From positions 683,501 through 747,500 of the forward strand of contig NW_027478166.1 in assembly GCF_051020975.1 (NCBI RefSeq): a DNA stretch of 64,000 bases, given 5' to 3'. Both the position numbers and the translations under genes were made by a program. The DNA comes from Osmia lignaria lignaria. Lineage: Eukaryota; Arthropoda; Insecta; Hymenoptera; Megachilidae. The notes beneath the pieces are model-generated. The model saw only the letters and a list, made by a program, of their open reading frames with translations, had not been told where the DNA came from and ran no database searches. Shown in pieces: positions 23,286-35,350 of the stretch (its first letter is position 1; each line of letters opens with the position of its first letter).

Positions 23286-24649
23286 CTCTATTGCGAGCTG
23301 CAAATGCCACTTCCAGCTTAGCTGTGCAGAAGAAGAACAACAAGAAGAAGAAATATCTCGAAATATGTCCGTCAGGCCCCTTCCCTTGAGATAAATCTGC
23401 AAATATCTCGGAAACGAAGCGACCTATGGCAAAATGTTAAGAGACTTTATTTGTAGAGAATTAAGTTTCCTACTTTTTATGTTCTATGATATTTTTTGAT
23501 CAGATGCGTAGTTCTCGAGATATATCAAGATATTTAAAAGTTCCGAAGCCGCACCAACATAATAGAGATACAGAAACACAGTGGCCCCTTTCTTTGAGAT
23601 AACTCTGCACTATTGCGAGCTGTAAATGCCACTTCCAGCTTAGCTGTGCAGAAGAAGAACAACAAGAAGAAGAAATATCTCGAAATATGTCCGTCAGGCC
23701 CCTTCCCTTGAGATAAATCTGCAAATATCTCGGAAACGAATCGAGCTATGGCAAAATGTTGAGAGACCTTTTTTGTAGAGAATTAAGTTTCCTACTTTTT
23801 ATGTTCTATGATATTCTTTGATCAGATGCGTAGTTCTCGAGATATATCAAGATATTTAAAAGTTCCGAAGCCGCACCAACATAATAGAGATACAGAAACA
23901 CCGTGGCCCCTTTCTTTGAGATAACTCTGCACTATTGCGAGCTGGAAATGCCACTTCCAGTTTAGCTGTGCAGAAGAAGAACAACAAGAAGAAGAAATAT
24001 CTCGAAATATGTCCGTCAGGCCCCTTCCCTTGAGATAAATCTGCAAATATCTCGGAAACGAAGCGAGCTATGGCAAAATGTTAAGAGACCTTTTTTGTAG
24101 AGAATTATGTTTCCTACAATTTATGTTCTATGATATTTTTTGATCAGAAGCGTAGTTTTCGAGATATATCGAGATATTTAAAAGTTCCGAAGCCGCACCA
24201 ACATAATAGAGGTACAGAAACACCGTGGCCCCTTTCTTTGAGATAACTCTGCACTAGTGCGAGCCGCAAATGCCAGTTGCAGCTTAGCTGTGCAGAAGAA
24301 GAACAACAAGAAGAAGAAATATCTCGAAATATGTCCTTTAGGCCCCTTCCCTTGAGATAAATCTGCAAATATCTCGGAAACGAAGCGACCTATGGCAAAA
24401 TGTTAAGAGACTTTATTTGTAGAGAATTAAGTTTCATACTTTTTATGTTCTATGATATTTTTTGATCAGATGCGTAGTACTCGAGATATATCAAGATATT
24501 TAAAAGTTCCGAAGCCGCACCAACATAATAGAGATACAGAAACACCGTGGCCCCTTTCTTTGAGATAACTCTGCACTATTGCGAGCTGTAAATGCCACTT
24601 CCAGCTTAGCTGTGCAGAAGAAGAACAACAAGAAGAAGAAATATCTCGA

Positions 24650-26617
24650 AATATGTCCGTCAGGCCCCTTCCCTTGAGATAAATCTGCAAATATCTCGGA
24701 AACGAAGCGAGCTATGGCAAAATGTTAAGAGACCTTATTTGTGGAGAATTAAGTTTCCTACTTTTTATGTTCTACGATATTTTTTGATCAGATGCGTAGT
24801 TCTCGAGATATATCAAGATATTTAAATGTTCCGAAGCCGCACCAACATAATAGAGATGCAGAAACACTGTGGCCCCTTTCTTTGAGATAACTCTGCACTA
24901 TTGCGAGCTGCAAATGCCACTTCCAGCTTAGCTGGGCTGAAGAAGAACAACAAGAAGAAGAAATATCTCGAAATATGTCCGTCAGGCCCCTTCCCTTGAG
25001 ATAAATCTGCATATATCTCGGAAACGAAGCGAGCTATGGCAAAATGTTAAGAGACCTTTTTTGTAGAGAATTAAGTTTTCTACTTTTTATGTTCTATGAT
25101 ATTTTTTGATCAGATGCGTAGTTCTCGAGATATATCAAGATATTTAAAAGTTCCGAAGCCGCACCAACATAATAGAGGTACAGAAACACCGTGGCCTCTT
25201 TCTTTGAGATAACTCCCGCACTATTGCGAGCTGCAAATGCCACTTCCAGCTTAGCTGTGCAGAAGAAGAACAACAAGAAGAAGAAATATCTCGAAATATG
25301 TCCGTCAGGCCCCTTCCCTTGAGATAAATCTGCATATATCTCGGAAACGAAGCGAGCTATGGCAAAATGTTAAGAGACCTTTTTGGTAGAGAATTAAGTT
25401 TCCTACTTTTTATGGTCTATGATATTTTTTGATAAGATGCGTAGTTCTCGAGATATATCAAGATATTTAAAAGTTCCGAAGCCGCACCAACATAATAGAG
25501 ATGCAGAAACACCGTGGCCCCTTTCTTTGAGATAACTCTGCACTATTGCGAGCTGCAAATGCCACTTCCAGTTTAGCTGTGCTGAAGAAGAACAACAAGA
25601 AGAAGAAATATCTCGAAGTATGTCCGTCAGGCCCCTTCCCTTGAGATAAATCTGCAAATATCTCGGAAACGAAGCGAGCTATGGCAAAATGTTAAGAGAC
25701 CTTATTTGTGGAGAATTAAGTTTCCTACTTTTTATGTTCTACGATATTTTTTGATCAGATGCGTAGTTCTCGAGATATATCAAGATATTTAAATGTTCCG
25801 AAGCCGCACCAACATAATAGAGATGCAGAAACACTGTGGCCCCTTTCTTTGAGATAACTCTGCACTATTGCGAGCTGCAAATGCCACTTCCAGCTTAGCT
25901 GTGCTGAAGAAGAACAACAAGAAGAAGAAATATCTCGAAATATGTCCGTCAGGCCCCTTCCCTTGAGATAAATCTGCATATATCTCGGAAACGAAGCGAG
26001 CTATGGCAAAATGTTAAGAGACCTTTTTTGTAGAGAATTAAGTTTTCTACTTTTTATGTTCTATGATATTTTTTGATCAGATGCGTAGTTCTCGAGATAT
26101 ATCAAGATATTTAAAAGTTCCGAAGCCGCACCAACATAATAGAGGTACAGAAACACCGTGGCCTCTTTCTTTGAGATAACTCCCGCACTATTGCGAGCTG
26201 CAAATGCCACTTCCAGCTTAGCTGTGCAGAAGAAGAACAACAAGAAGAAGAAATATCTCGAAATATGTCCGTCAGGCCCCTTCCCTTGAGATAAATCTGC
26301 ATATATCTCGGAAACGAAGCGAGCTATGGCAAAATGTTAAGAGACCTTTTTGGTAGAGAATTAAGTTTCCTACTTTTTATGGTCTATGATATTTTTTGAT
26401 AAGATGCGTAGTTCTCGAGATATATCAAGATATTTAAAAGTTCCGAAGCCGCACCAACATAATAGAGATGCAGAAACACCGTGGCCCCTTTCTTTGAGAT
26501 AACTCTGCACTATTGCGACCTGCAAATGCCACTTCCAGTTTAGCTGTGCTGAAGAAGAACAACAAGAAGAAGAAATATCTCGAAGTATGTCCGTCAGGCC
26601 CCTTCCCTTGAGATAAA
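24650..26617 (+). repeat. 967-bp (3-monomer) tandem duplication
   Basis: The tract 24650-25650 is repeated at 25617-26617. Shared private marks are CTTATTTGTGGAG, TGTTCTACGATAT, GAGATGCAGAAACACTG, the single-base insertion in AACTCCCGCACTATTG (323-bp monomers 25013-25335 and 25980-26302) and ATGGTCTATG with GATAAG. The first of the three monomers reappears alone at 48160-48480. Confidence 0.92.
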
Positions 26618-26946
26618 TCTGCATATATCTCGGAAACGAAGCGAGCTATGGCAAAATGTTAAGAGACCTTTTTGGTAGAGAATTAAGTTTCCTACTTTTT
26701 ATGTTCTATGATATTTTTTGATAAGATGCGTAGTTCTCGAGATATATCAAGATATTTAAATGTTCCGAAGCCGCACCAACATAATAGAGATGCAGAAACA
26801 CCGTGGCCCCTTTCTTTGAGATAACTCTGCACTATTGCGAGCTGCAAATGCCACTTCCAGCTTAGCTGTGCAGAAGAAGAACAACAAGAAGAAGAAATAT
26901 CTCGAAATATGTCCGTCAGGCCCCTTCCCTTGAGATAAATCTGCAT

Positions 26947-28854
26947 ATATCTCGGAAACGAAGCGAGCTATGGCAAAATGTTAAGAGACCTTTTTGGTAG
27001 AGAATTAAGTTTCCTACTTTTTATGTTCTATGATATTTTTTGATAAGATGCGTAGTTCTCGAGATATATCAAGATATTTAAATGTTCCGAAGCCGCACCA
27101 ACATAATAGAGATGCAGAAACACCGTGGCCCCTTTCTTTGAGATAACTCTGCACTATTGCGAGCTGCAAATGCCACTTCCAGCTTAGCTGTGCTGAAGAA
27201 GAACAACAAGAAGAAGAAATATCTCGAAATATGTCCGTCAGGCCCCTTCCCTTGAGATAAATCTGCAAATATCTCGGAAACCAAGCGAGCTATGGCAAAA
27301 TGTTAAGAGACTTTATTTGTAGAGAATTAAGTTTCCTACTTTTTATGTTCTATGATATTTTTTGATCAGATGCGTAGTTCTCGAGATACATCAAGATATT
27401 TTAAAGTTCCGAAGCCGCACCAACATATTAGAGATACAGAAACACCGTGGCCCCTTTCTTTGAGATAACTCTGCACTATTGCGAGCTGGAAATGCCACTT
27501 CCAGTTTAGCTGTGCAGAAGAAGAACAACAAGAAGAAGAAATATCTCGAAATATGTCCGTCAGGCCCCTTCCCTTGAGATAAATCTGCATATATCTCGGA
27601 AACGAAGCGAGCTATGGCAAAATCTTAAGAGACCTTTTTGGTAGAGAATTAAGTTTCCTACTTTTTATGTTCTATGATATTTTTTGATAAGATGCGTAGT
27701 TCTCGAGATATATCAAGATATTTAAATGTTCCGAAGCCGCACCAACATAATAGAGATGCAGAAACACCGTGGCCCCTTTCTTTGAAATAACTCTGCACTA
27801 TTGCGAGCTGCAAATGCCACTTCCAGCTTAGCTGTGCAGAAGAAGAACAACAAGAAGAAGAAATATCTCGAAATATGTCCGTCAGGCCCCTTCCCTTGAG
27901 ATAAATCTGCATATATCTCGGAAACGAAGCGAGCTATGGCAAAATGTTAAGAGACCTTCTTGGTAGAGGATTAAGTTTCCTACTTTTTATGTTCTATGAT
28001 ATTTTTTGATAAGATGCGTAGTTCTTGAGATATATCAAGATATTTAAATGTTCCGAAGCCGCACCAACATAATAGAGATACAGAAACACCGTGGCCCCTT
28101 TCTTTGAGATAACTCTGCACTATTGCGAGCTGTAAATGCCACGTCCAGCTTAGCTGTGCAGAAGAAGAACAACAAGAAGAAGAAATATCTCTAAATATGT
28201 CGGTCAGGCCCCTTCCCTTGAAATAAATCTGCAAATATCTCGGAAACGAAGCGAGCTATGGCAAAATGTTAAGAGACCTTATTTGTAGAGAATTAAGTTT
28301 CCTACTTTTTATGTTCTATGATATTTTTTGATCAGATGCGTAGTTCTCGAGATATATCAAGATATTTAAAAGTTCCGAAGCTGCACCAACATAATAGAGG
28401 TACAGAAACACCGTGGCCTCTTTCTTTGAGATAACTCTGCACTACTCCGAGCTGCAAATGCCACTTCCCGCTAAGCTGTGCAGAAGAAGAACAACAAGAA
28501 GAAGAAATATCTCGAAATATGTCCGTCAGGCCCCTTCCCTTGAGATAAATCTGCATATATCTCGGAAACGAAGCGAGCTATGGCAAAATCTTAAGAGACC
28601 TTTTTGGTAGAGAATTAAGTTTCCTACTTTTTATGTTCTATGATATTTTTTGATAAGATGCGTAGTTCTCGAGATATATCAAGATATTTAAATGTTCCGA
28701 AGCCGCACCAACATAATAGAGATACAGAAACACCGTGGCCCCTTTCTTTGAGATAACTCTGCACTATTGCGAGCTGTGCAGAAGAAGAACAACAAGAAGA
28801 AGAAATATCTCTAAATATGTCGGTCAGGCCCCTTCCCTTGAAATAAATCTGCAA
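26947..28854 (+). repeat. 1908-bp six-monomer unit, copy 1
   Basis: Six monomers, one of them 24 bp short. Internal marks in order are GAAACCAAGCG (27278), GATACATCAAGATATTTTAAAG (split: GATACATC, AAGATATTTTAAAG; 27385), TTTGAAATAAC (27782), GTTCTTGAGATATATC (28020), TACTCCGAGC and TTCCCGCTAAGC (28443-28475), then the 298-bp monomer. Differences seen from copy 2 include TTATGTTC against TTACGTTC (27345) and CTTCTTGG against CTTTTTGG (27957). Confidence 0.93.
28557..28854 (+). repeat. 298-bp monomer with 24-bp deletion, copy 1
   Basis: GCGAGCTGTGCAGAAG at 28769-28784 lacks the 24 bases that normally separate two AGCTG pentamers (one in GCGAGCTGCAAATG, one in CTTAGCTGTGC). The end points fit slippage or short-homology deletion between the AGCTG copies. 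The minus-strand frame stays open, with eight codons lost. Confidence 0.93.
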
Positions 28855-30762
28855 ATATCTCGGAAACGAAGCGAGCTATGGCAAAATGTTAAGAGACCTT
28901 TTTGGTAGAGAATTAAGTTTCCTACTTTTTATGTTCTATGATATTTTTTGATAAGATGCGTAGTTCTCGAGATATATCAAGATATTTAAATGTTCCGAAG
29001 CCGCACCAACATAATAGAGATGCAGAAACACCGTGGCCCCTTTCTTTGAGATAACTCTGCACTATTGCGAGCTGCAAATGCCACTTCCAGCTTAGCTGTG
29101 CTGAAGAAGAACAACAAGAAGAAGAAATATCTCGAAATATGTCCGTCAGGCCCCTTCCCTTGAGATAAATCTGCAAATATCTCGGAAACCAAGCGAGCTA
29201 TGGCAAAATGTTAAGAGACTTTATTTGTAGAGAATTAAGTTTCCTACTTTTTACGTTCTATGATATTTTTTGATCAGATGCGTAGTTCTCGAGATACATC
29301 AAGATATTTTAAAGTTCCGAAGCCGCACCAACATATTAGAGATACAGAAACACCGTGGCCCCTTTCTTTGAGATAACTCTGCACTATTGCGAGCTGGAAA
29401 TGCCACTTCCAGTTTAGCTGTGCAGAAGAAGAACAACAAGAAGAAGAAATATCTCGAAATATGTCCGTCAGGCCCCTTCCCTTGAGATAAATCTGCATAT
29501 ATCTCGGAAACGAAGCGAGCTATGGCAAAATCTTAAGAGACCTTTTTGGTAGAGAATTAAGTTTCCTACTTTTTATGTTCTATGATATTTTTTGATAAGA
29601 TGCGTAGTTCTCGAGATATATCAAGATATTTAAATGTTCCGAAGCCGCACCAACATAATAGAGATGCAGAAACACCGTGGCCCCTTTCTTTGAAATAACT
29701 CTGCACTATTGCGAGCTGCAAATGCCACTTCCAGCTTAGCTGTGCAGAAGAAGAACAACAAGAAGAAGAAATATCTCGAAATATGTCCGTCAGGCCCCTT
29801 CCCTTGAGATAAATCTGCATATATCTCGGAAACGAAGCGAGCTATGGCAAAATGTTAAGAGACCTTTTTGGTAGAGGATTAAGTTTCCTACTTTTTATGT
29901 TCTATGATATTTTTTGATAAGATGCGTAGTTCTTGAGATATATCAAGATATTTAAATGTTCCGAAGCCGCACCAACATAATAGAGATACAGAAACACCGT
30001 GGCCCCTTTCTTTGAGATAACTCTGCACTATTGCGAGCTGTAAATGCCACGTCCAGCTTAGCTGTGCAGAAGAAGAACAACAAGAAGAAGAAATATCTCT
30101 AAATATGTCGGTCAGGCCCCTTCCCTTGAAATAAATCTGCAAATATCTCGGAAACGAAGCGAGCTATGGCAAAATGTTAAGAGACCTTATTTGTAGAGAA
30201 TTAAGTTTCCTACTTTTTATGTTCTATGATATTTTTTGATCAGATGCGTAGTTCTCGAGATATATCAAGATATTTAAAAGTTCCGAAGCTGCACCAACAT
30301 AATAGAGGTACAGAAACACCGTGGCCTCTTTCTTTGAGATAACTCTGCACTACTCCGAGCTGCAAATGCCACTTCCCGCTAAGCTGTGCAGAAGAAGAAC
30401 AACAAGAAGAAGAAATATCTCGAAATATGTCCGTCAGGCCCCTTCCCTTGAGATAAATCTGCATATATCTCGGAAACGAAGCGAGCTATGGCAAAATCTT
30501 AAGAGACCTTTTTGGTAGAGAATTAAGTTTCCTACTTTTTATGTTCTATGATATTTTTTGATAAGATGCGTAGTTCTCGAGATATATCAAGATATTTAAA
30601 TGTTCCGAAGCCGCACCAACATAATAGAGATACAGAAACACCGTGGCCCCTTTCTTTGAGATAACTCTGCACTATTGCGAGCTGTGCAGAAGAAGAACAA
30701 CAAGAAGAAGAAATATCTCTAAATATGTCGGTCAGGCCCCTTCCCTTGAAATAAATCTGCAA
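28855..30762 (+). repeat. 1908-bp six-monomer unit, copy 2
   Basis: It repeats every mark of copy 1 at an offset of 1908 bp and directly abuts it. It is followed by an extra 620-bp partial round (30763-31382), which repeats only the TACTCCGAGC monomer and the start of the next. Confidence 0.93.
30465..30762 (+). repeat. 298-bp monomer with 24-bp deletion, copy 2
   Basis: This has the same junction (AGCTG at 30680-30684) and the same flanks as copy 1, including CTCTAAATATGTCGG. It is a descendant of the same deletion, spread by the 1908-bp amplification. Confidence 0.93.
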
Positions 30763-32147
30763 ATATCTCGGAAACGAAGCGAGCTATGGCAAAATGTTAA
30801 GAGACCTTATTTGTAGAGAATTAAGTTTCCTACTTTTTATGTTCTATGATATTTTTTGATCAGATGCGTAGTTCTCGAGATATATCAAGATATTTAAAAG
30901 TTCCGAAGCTGCACCAACATAATAGAGGTACAGAAACACCGTGGCCTCTTTCTTTGAGATAACTCTGCACTACTCCGAGCTGCAAATGCCACTTCCCGCT
31001 AAGCTGTGCAGAAGAAGAACAACAAGAAGAAGAAATATCTCGAAATATGTCCGTCAGGCCCCTTCCCTTGAGATAAATCTGCATATATCTCGGAAACGAA
31101 GCGAGCTATGGCAAAATCTTAAGAGACCTTTTTGGTAGAGAATTAAGTTTCCTACTTTTTATGTTCTATGATATTTTTTGATAAGATGCGTAGTTCTCGA
31201 GATATATCAAGATATTTAAATGTTCCGAAGCCGCACCAACATAATAGAGATACAGAAACACCGTGGCCCCTTTCTTTGCGATAACTCTGCACTATTGCGA
31301 GCTGCAAATGCCACTTCCAGCTTAGCTGTGCAGAAGAAGAACAACAAGAAGAAGAAATATCTCGAAATATGTCCGTCAGGCCCCTTCCCTTGAGATAAAT
31401 CTGCAAATATCTCGGAAACGAAGCGAGCTATGGCAAAATGTTGAGAGACCTTTTTTGTAGAGAATTATGTTTCCTACTTTTTATGTTCTATGATATTTTT
31501 TGATCAGATGCGTAGTTCTCGAGATATATCAAGATATTTAAATGTTCCGAAGCCGCACCAACATAATAGAGATACAGAAACACCGTGGCCCCTTTCTTTG
31601 AGATAACTCTGCACTATAGCGAGCTGCAAATGCCACTTCCAGTTTAGCTGTGCTGAAGAAGAACAACAGGAAGAAGAAATATCTCGAAATATGTCCGTCA
31701 GGCCCCTTCCCTTGAGATAAATCTGCAAATATCTCGGAAACGAAGCGAGCTATGGCAAAATGTTAACAGACCTTTTTTGTAGAGAATTAACTTTCCTACT
31801 TTTTATGTTCTATGATATTTTTTGATCAGATGCGTAGATCTCGAGATATATCAAGATATTTAAAAGTTACGAAGCCGCACCAACATAATAGAGATACAGA
31901 AACACCGTGGCCCGTTTCTTTGAGATAACTCTGCACTATTGCGAGCTGCAAATGCCACTTCCAGCTTAGCTATGCAGAAGAAGAACAACAAGAAGAAGAA
32001 ATATCTCGAAATATGTCCGTCAGGCTCCATCCCTTGAGATAAATCTGCAAATATCTCGGAAACGAAGCGAGCTATGGCAAAATGTTAAGAGACCTTTTTT
32101 GTAGAGAATTAAGTTTTCCACTTTTTATGGTCCATGATATTTTTTGA

Positions 32148-32400
32148 TCAGATGCGTAGTTCTCGAGATATATCAAGATATTTAAAAGTTCCGAAGCTGC
32201 ACCAACATAATAGAGGTACAGAAACACCGTGGCCCCTTTCTTTGAGATAACTCTGCGCTAATGCAAGGTGCAAATGCCACTTCGAGCTTAGCTGTGCAGA
32301 AGAAGAACAACAAGAAGAAGAAATATCTCGAAATATGTCCGTCAGACCCCTTCCCTTGAGATAAATCTGCAAATATCTCGGAAACGAAGCGAGCTATGGC
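32148..32400 (+). repeat. Z2/Z5-type monomer captured inside Z4
   Basis: GCGCTAATGCAAGGTGCAAA and CACTTCGAGC are markers of a Z2/Z5 sub-class (7509-7545, 8153-8186, 41569-41600). This copy has its twin at 35988-36240 as the last monomer before Z5. It indicates that the amplified 12-monomer segment included the border with Z5. Confidence 0.78.
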
Positions 32401-32694
32401 AAAATGTTAAGAGACCTTTTTGGTAGAGAATTAAGTTTCCTACTTTTTATGTTCTATGATATTTTTTGATAAGATGCGTAGTTCTCGAGATATATCAAGA
32501 TATTTAAATGTTCCGAAGCCGCACCAACATAATAGAGATGCAGAAACACCGTGGCCCCTTTCTTTGAGATAACTCTGCACTATTGCGAGCTGCAAATGCC
32601 ACTTCCAGCTTAGCTGTGCAGAAGAAGAACAACAAGAAGAAGAAATATCTCGAAATATGTCCGTCAGGCCCCTTCCCTTGAGATAAATCTGCAT

Positions 32695-34602
32695 ATATCT
32701 CGGAAACGAAGCGAGCTATGGCAAAATGTTAAGAGACCTTTTTGGTAGAGAATTAAGTTTCCTACTTTTTATGTTCTATGATATTTTTTGATAAGATGCG
32801 TAGTTCTCGAGATATATCAAGATATTTAAATGTTCCGAAGCCGCACCAACATAATAGAGATGCAGAAACACCGTGGCCCCTTTCTTTGAGATAACTCTGC
32901 ACTATTGCGAGCTGCAAATGCCACTTCCAGCTTAGCTGTGCTGAAGAAGAACAACAAGAAGAAGAAATATCTCGAAATATGTCCGTCAGGCCCCTTCCCT
33001 TGAGATAAATCTGCAAATATCTCGGAAACCAAGCGAGCTATGGCAAAATGTTAAGAGACTTTATTTGTAGAGAATTAAGTTTCCTACTTTTTACGTTCTA
33101 TGATATTTTTTGATCAGATGCGTAGTTCTCGAGATACATCAAGATATTTTAAAGTTCCGAAGCCGCACCAACATATTAGAGATACAGAAACACCGTGGCC
33201 CCTTTCTTTGAGATAACTCTGCACTATTGCGAGCTGGAAATGCCACTTCCAGTTTAGCTGTGCAGAAGAAGAACAACAAGAAGAAGAAATATCTCGAAAT
33301 ATGTCCGTCAGGCCCCTTCCCTTGAGATAAATCTGCATATATCTCGGAAACGAAGCGAGCTATGGCAAAATCTTAAGAGACCTTTTTGGTAGAGAATTAA
33401 GTTTCCTACTTTTTATGTTCTATGATATTTTTTGATAAGATGCGTAGTTCTCGAGATATATCAAGATATTTAAATGTTCCGAAGCCGCACCAACATAATA
33501 GAGATGCAGAAACACCGTGGCCCCTTTCTTTGAAATAACTCTGCACTATTGCGAGCTGCAAATGCCACTTCCAGCTTAGCTGTGCAGAAGAAGAACAACA
33601 AGAAGAAGAAATATCTCGAAATATGTCCGTCAGGCCCCTTCCCTTGAGATAAATCTGCATATATCTCGGAAACGAAGCGAGCTATGGCAAAATGTTAAGA
33701 GACCTTTTTGGTAGAGGATTAAGTTTCCTACTTTTTATGTTCTATGATATTTTTTGATAAGATGCGTAGTTCTTGAGATATATCAAGATATTTAAATGTT
33801 CCGAAGCCGCACCAACATAATAGAGATACAGAAACACCGTGGCCCCTTTCTTTGAGATAACTCTGCACTATTGCGAGCTGTAAATGCCACGTCCAGCTTA
33901 GCTGTGCAGAAGAAGAACAACAAGAAGAAGAAATATCTCTAAATATGTCGGTCAGGCCCCTTCCCTTGAAATAAATCTGCAAATATCTCGGAAACGAAGC
34001 GAGCTATGGCAAAATGTTAAGAGACCTTATTTGTAGAGAATTAAGTTTCCTACTTTTTATGTTCTATGATATTTTTTGATCAGATGCGTAGTTCTCGAGA
34101 TATATCAAGATATTTAAAAGTTCCGAAGCTGCACCAACATAATAGAGGTACAGAAACACCGTGGCCTCTTTCTTTGAGATAACTCTGCACTACTCCGAGC
34201 TGCAAATGCCACTTCCCGCTAAGCTGTGCAGAAGAAGAACAACAAGAAGAAGAAATATCTCGAAATATGTCCGTCAGGCCCCTTCCCTTGAGATAAATCT
34301 GCATATATCTCGGAAACGAAGCGAGCTATGGCAAAATCTTAAGAGACCTTTTTGGTAGAGAATTAAGTTTCCTACTTTTTATGTTCTATGATATTTTTTG
34401 ATAAGATGCGTAGTTCTCGAGATATATCAAGATATTTAAATGTTCCGAAGCCGCACCAACATAATAGAGATACAGAAACACCGTGGCCCCTTTCTTTGAG
34501 ATAACTCTGCACTATTGCGAGCTGTGCAGAAGAAGAACAACAAGAAGAAGAAATATCTCTAAATATGTCGGTCAGGCCCCTTCCCTTGAAATAAATCTGC
34601 AA
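32695..34602 (+). repeat. 1908-bp six-monomer unit, copy 3
   Basis: It matches copy 2 at an offset of 3840 bp, including TTACGTTC and CTTTTTGGTAGAGG, and so is closer to copy 2 than to copy 1. It is followed by the same partial 620-bp round. It is therefore part of the larger 3840-bp duplication. Confidence 0.93.
34305..34602 (+). repeat. 298-bp monomer with 24-bp deletion, copy 3
   Basis: This has the same junction (AGCTG at 34520-34524), carried by the 3840-bp duplication. No other monomer in the window has this deletion. Confidence 0.93.
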
Positions 34603-35091
34603 ATATCTCGGAAACGAAGCGAGCTATGGCAAAATGTTAAGAGACCTTATTTGTAGAGAATTAAGTTTCCTACTTTTTATGTTCTATGATATTTTTTGAT
34701 CAGATGCGTAGTTCTCGAGATATATCAAGATATTTAAAAGTTCCGAAGCTGCACCAACATAATAGAGGTACAGAAACACCGTGGCCTCTTTCTTTGAGAT
34801 AACTCTGCACTACTCCGAGCTGCAAATGCCACTTCCCGCTAAGCTGTGCAGAAGAAGAACAACAAGAAGAAGAAATATCTCGAAATATGTCCGTCAGGCC
34901 CCTTCCCTTGAGATAAATCTGCATATATCTCGGAAACGAAGCGAGCTATGGCAAAATCTTAAGAGACCTTTTTGGTAGAGAATTAAGTTTCCTACTTTTT
35001 ATGTTCTATGATATTTTTTGATAAGATGCGTAGTTCTCGAGATATATCAAGATATTTAAATGTTCCGAAGCCGCACCAACATAATAGAGAT

Positions 35092-35350
35092 GAAGAAACA
35101 CCGTGGCCCCTTTCTTTGAAATAACTCTGCACTATTGCGAGCTGCAAATGCCACTTCCAGCTTAGCTGTGCAGAAGAAGAACAACAAGAAGAAGAAATAT
35201 CTCGAAATATGTCCGTCAGGCCCCTTCCCTTGAGATAAATCTGCATATATCTCGGAAACGAAGCGAGCTATGGCAAAATGTTAAGAGACCTTTTTGGTAG
35301 AGGATTAAGTTTCCTACTTTTTATGTTCTATGATATTTTTTGATAAGATG
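35092..35350 (+). repeat. Conversion-like patch inside the 3840-bp duplication
   Basis: Here the second copy departs from 31252-31510. It has GATGAAGAAAC for GATACAGAAAC, TTTGAAATAAC for TTTGCGATAAC, CTGCATATATC for CTGCAAATATC, TTTTTGGTAGAGGATTAAG for TTTTTTGTAGAGAATTATG, and GATAAG for GATCAG. All but one base (35093) match the monomer at 33406-33740 or its copy at 29566. Sequence on both sides returns to the expected copy. Confidence 0.82.

Larger units (their letters stand above)
15033..24649 (+). repeat. Zone Z3: A/B/N mosaic
   Basis: GCCACTTCC is again usual. An N sub-class is common, with GCGAGCTGGAAATGCC and TTCCAGTTTAGC (for example 16418, 18672, 23822). It alternates with A and B copies, giving short local repeats of 644, 1610 and 1931 bp. 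Two strongly divergent copies at 15355-15676 and 16965-17286 share ACTGAAACACCATGG and TGAGCTAAAT. Confidence 0.8.
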
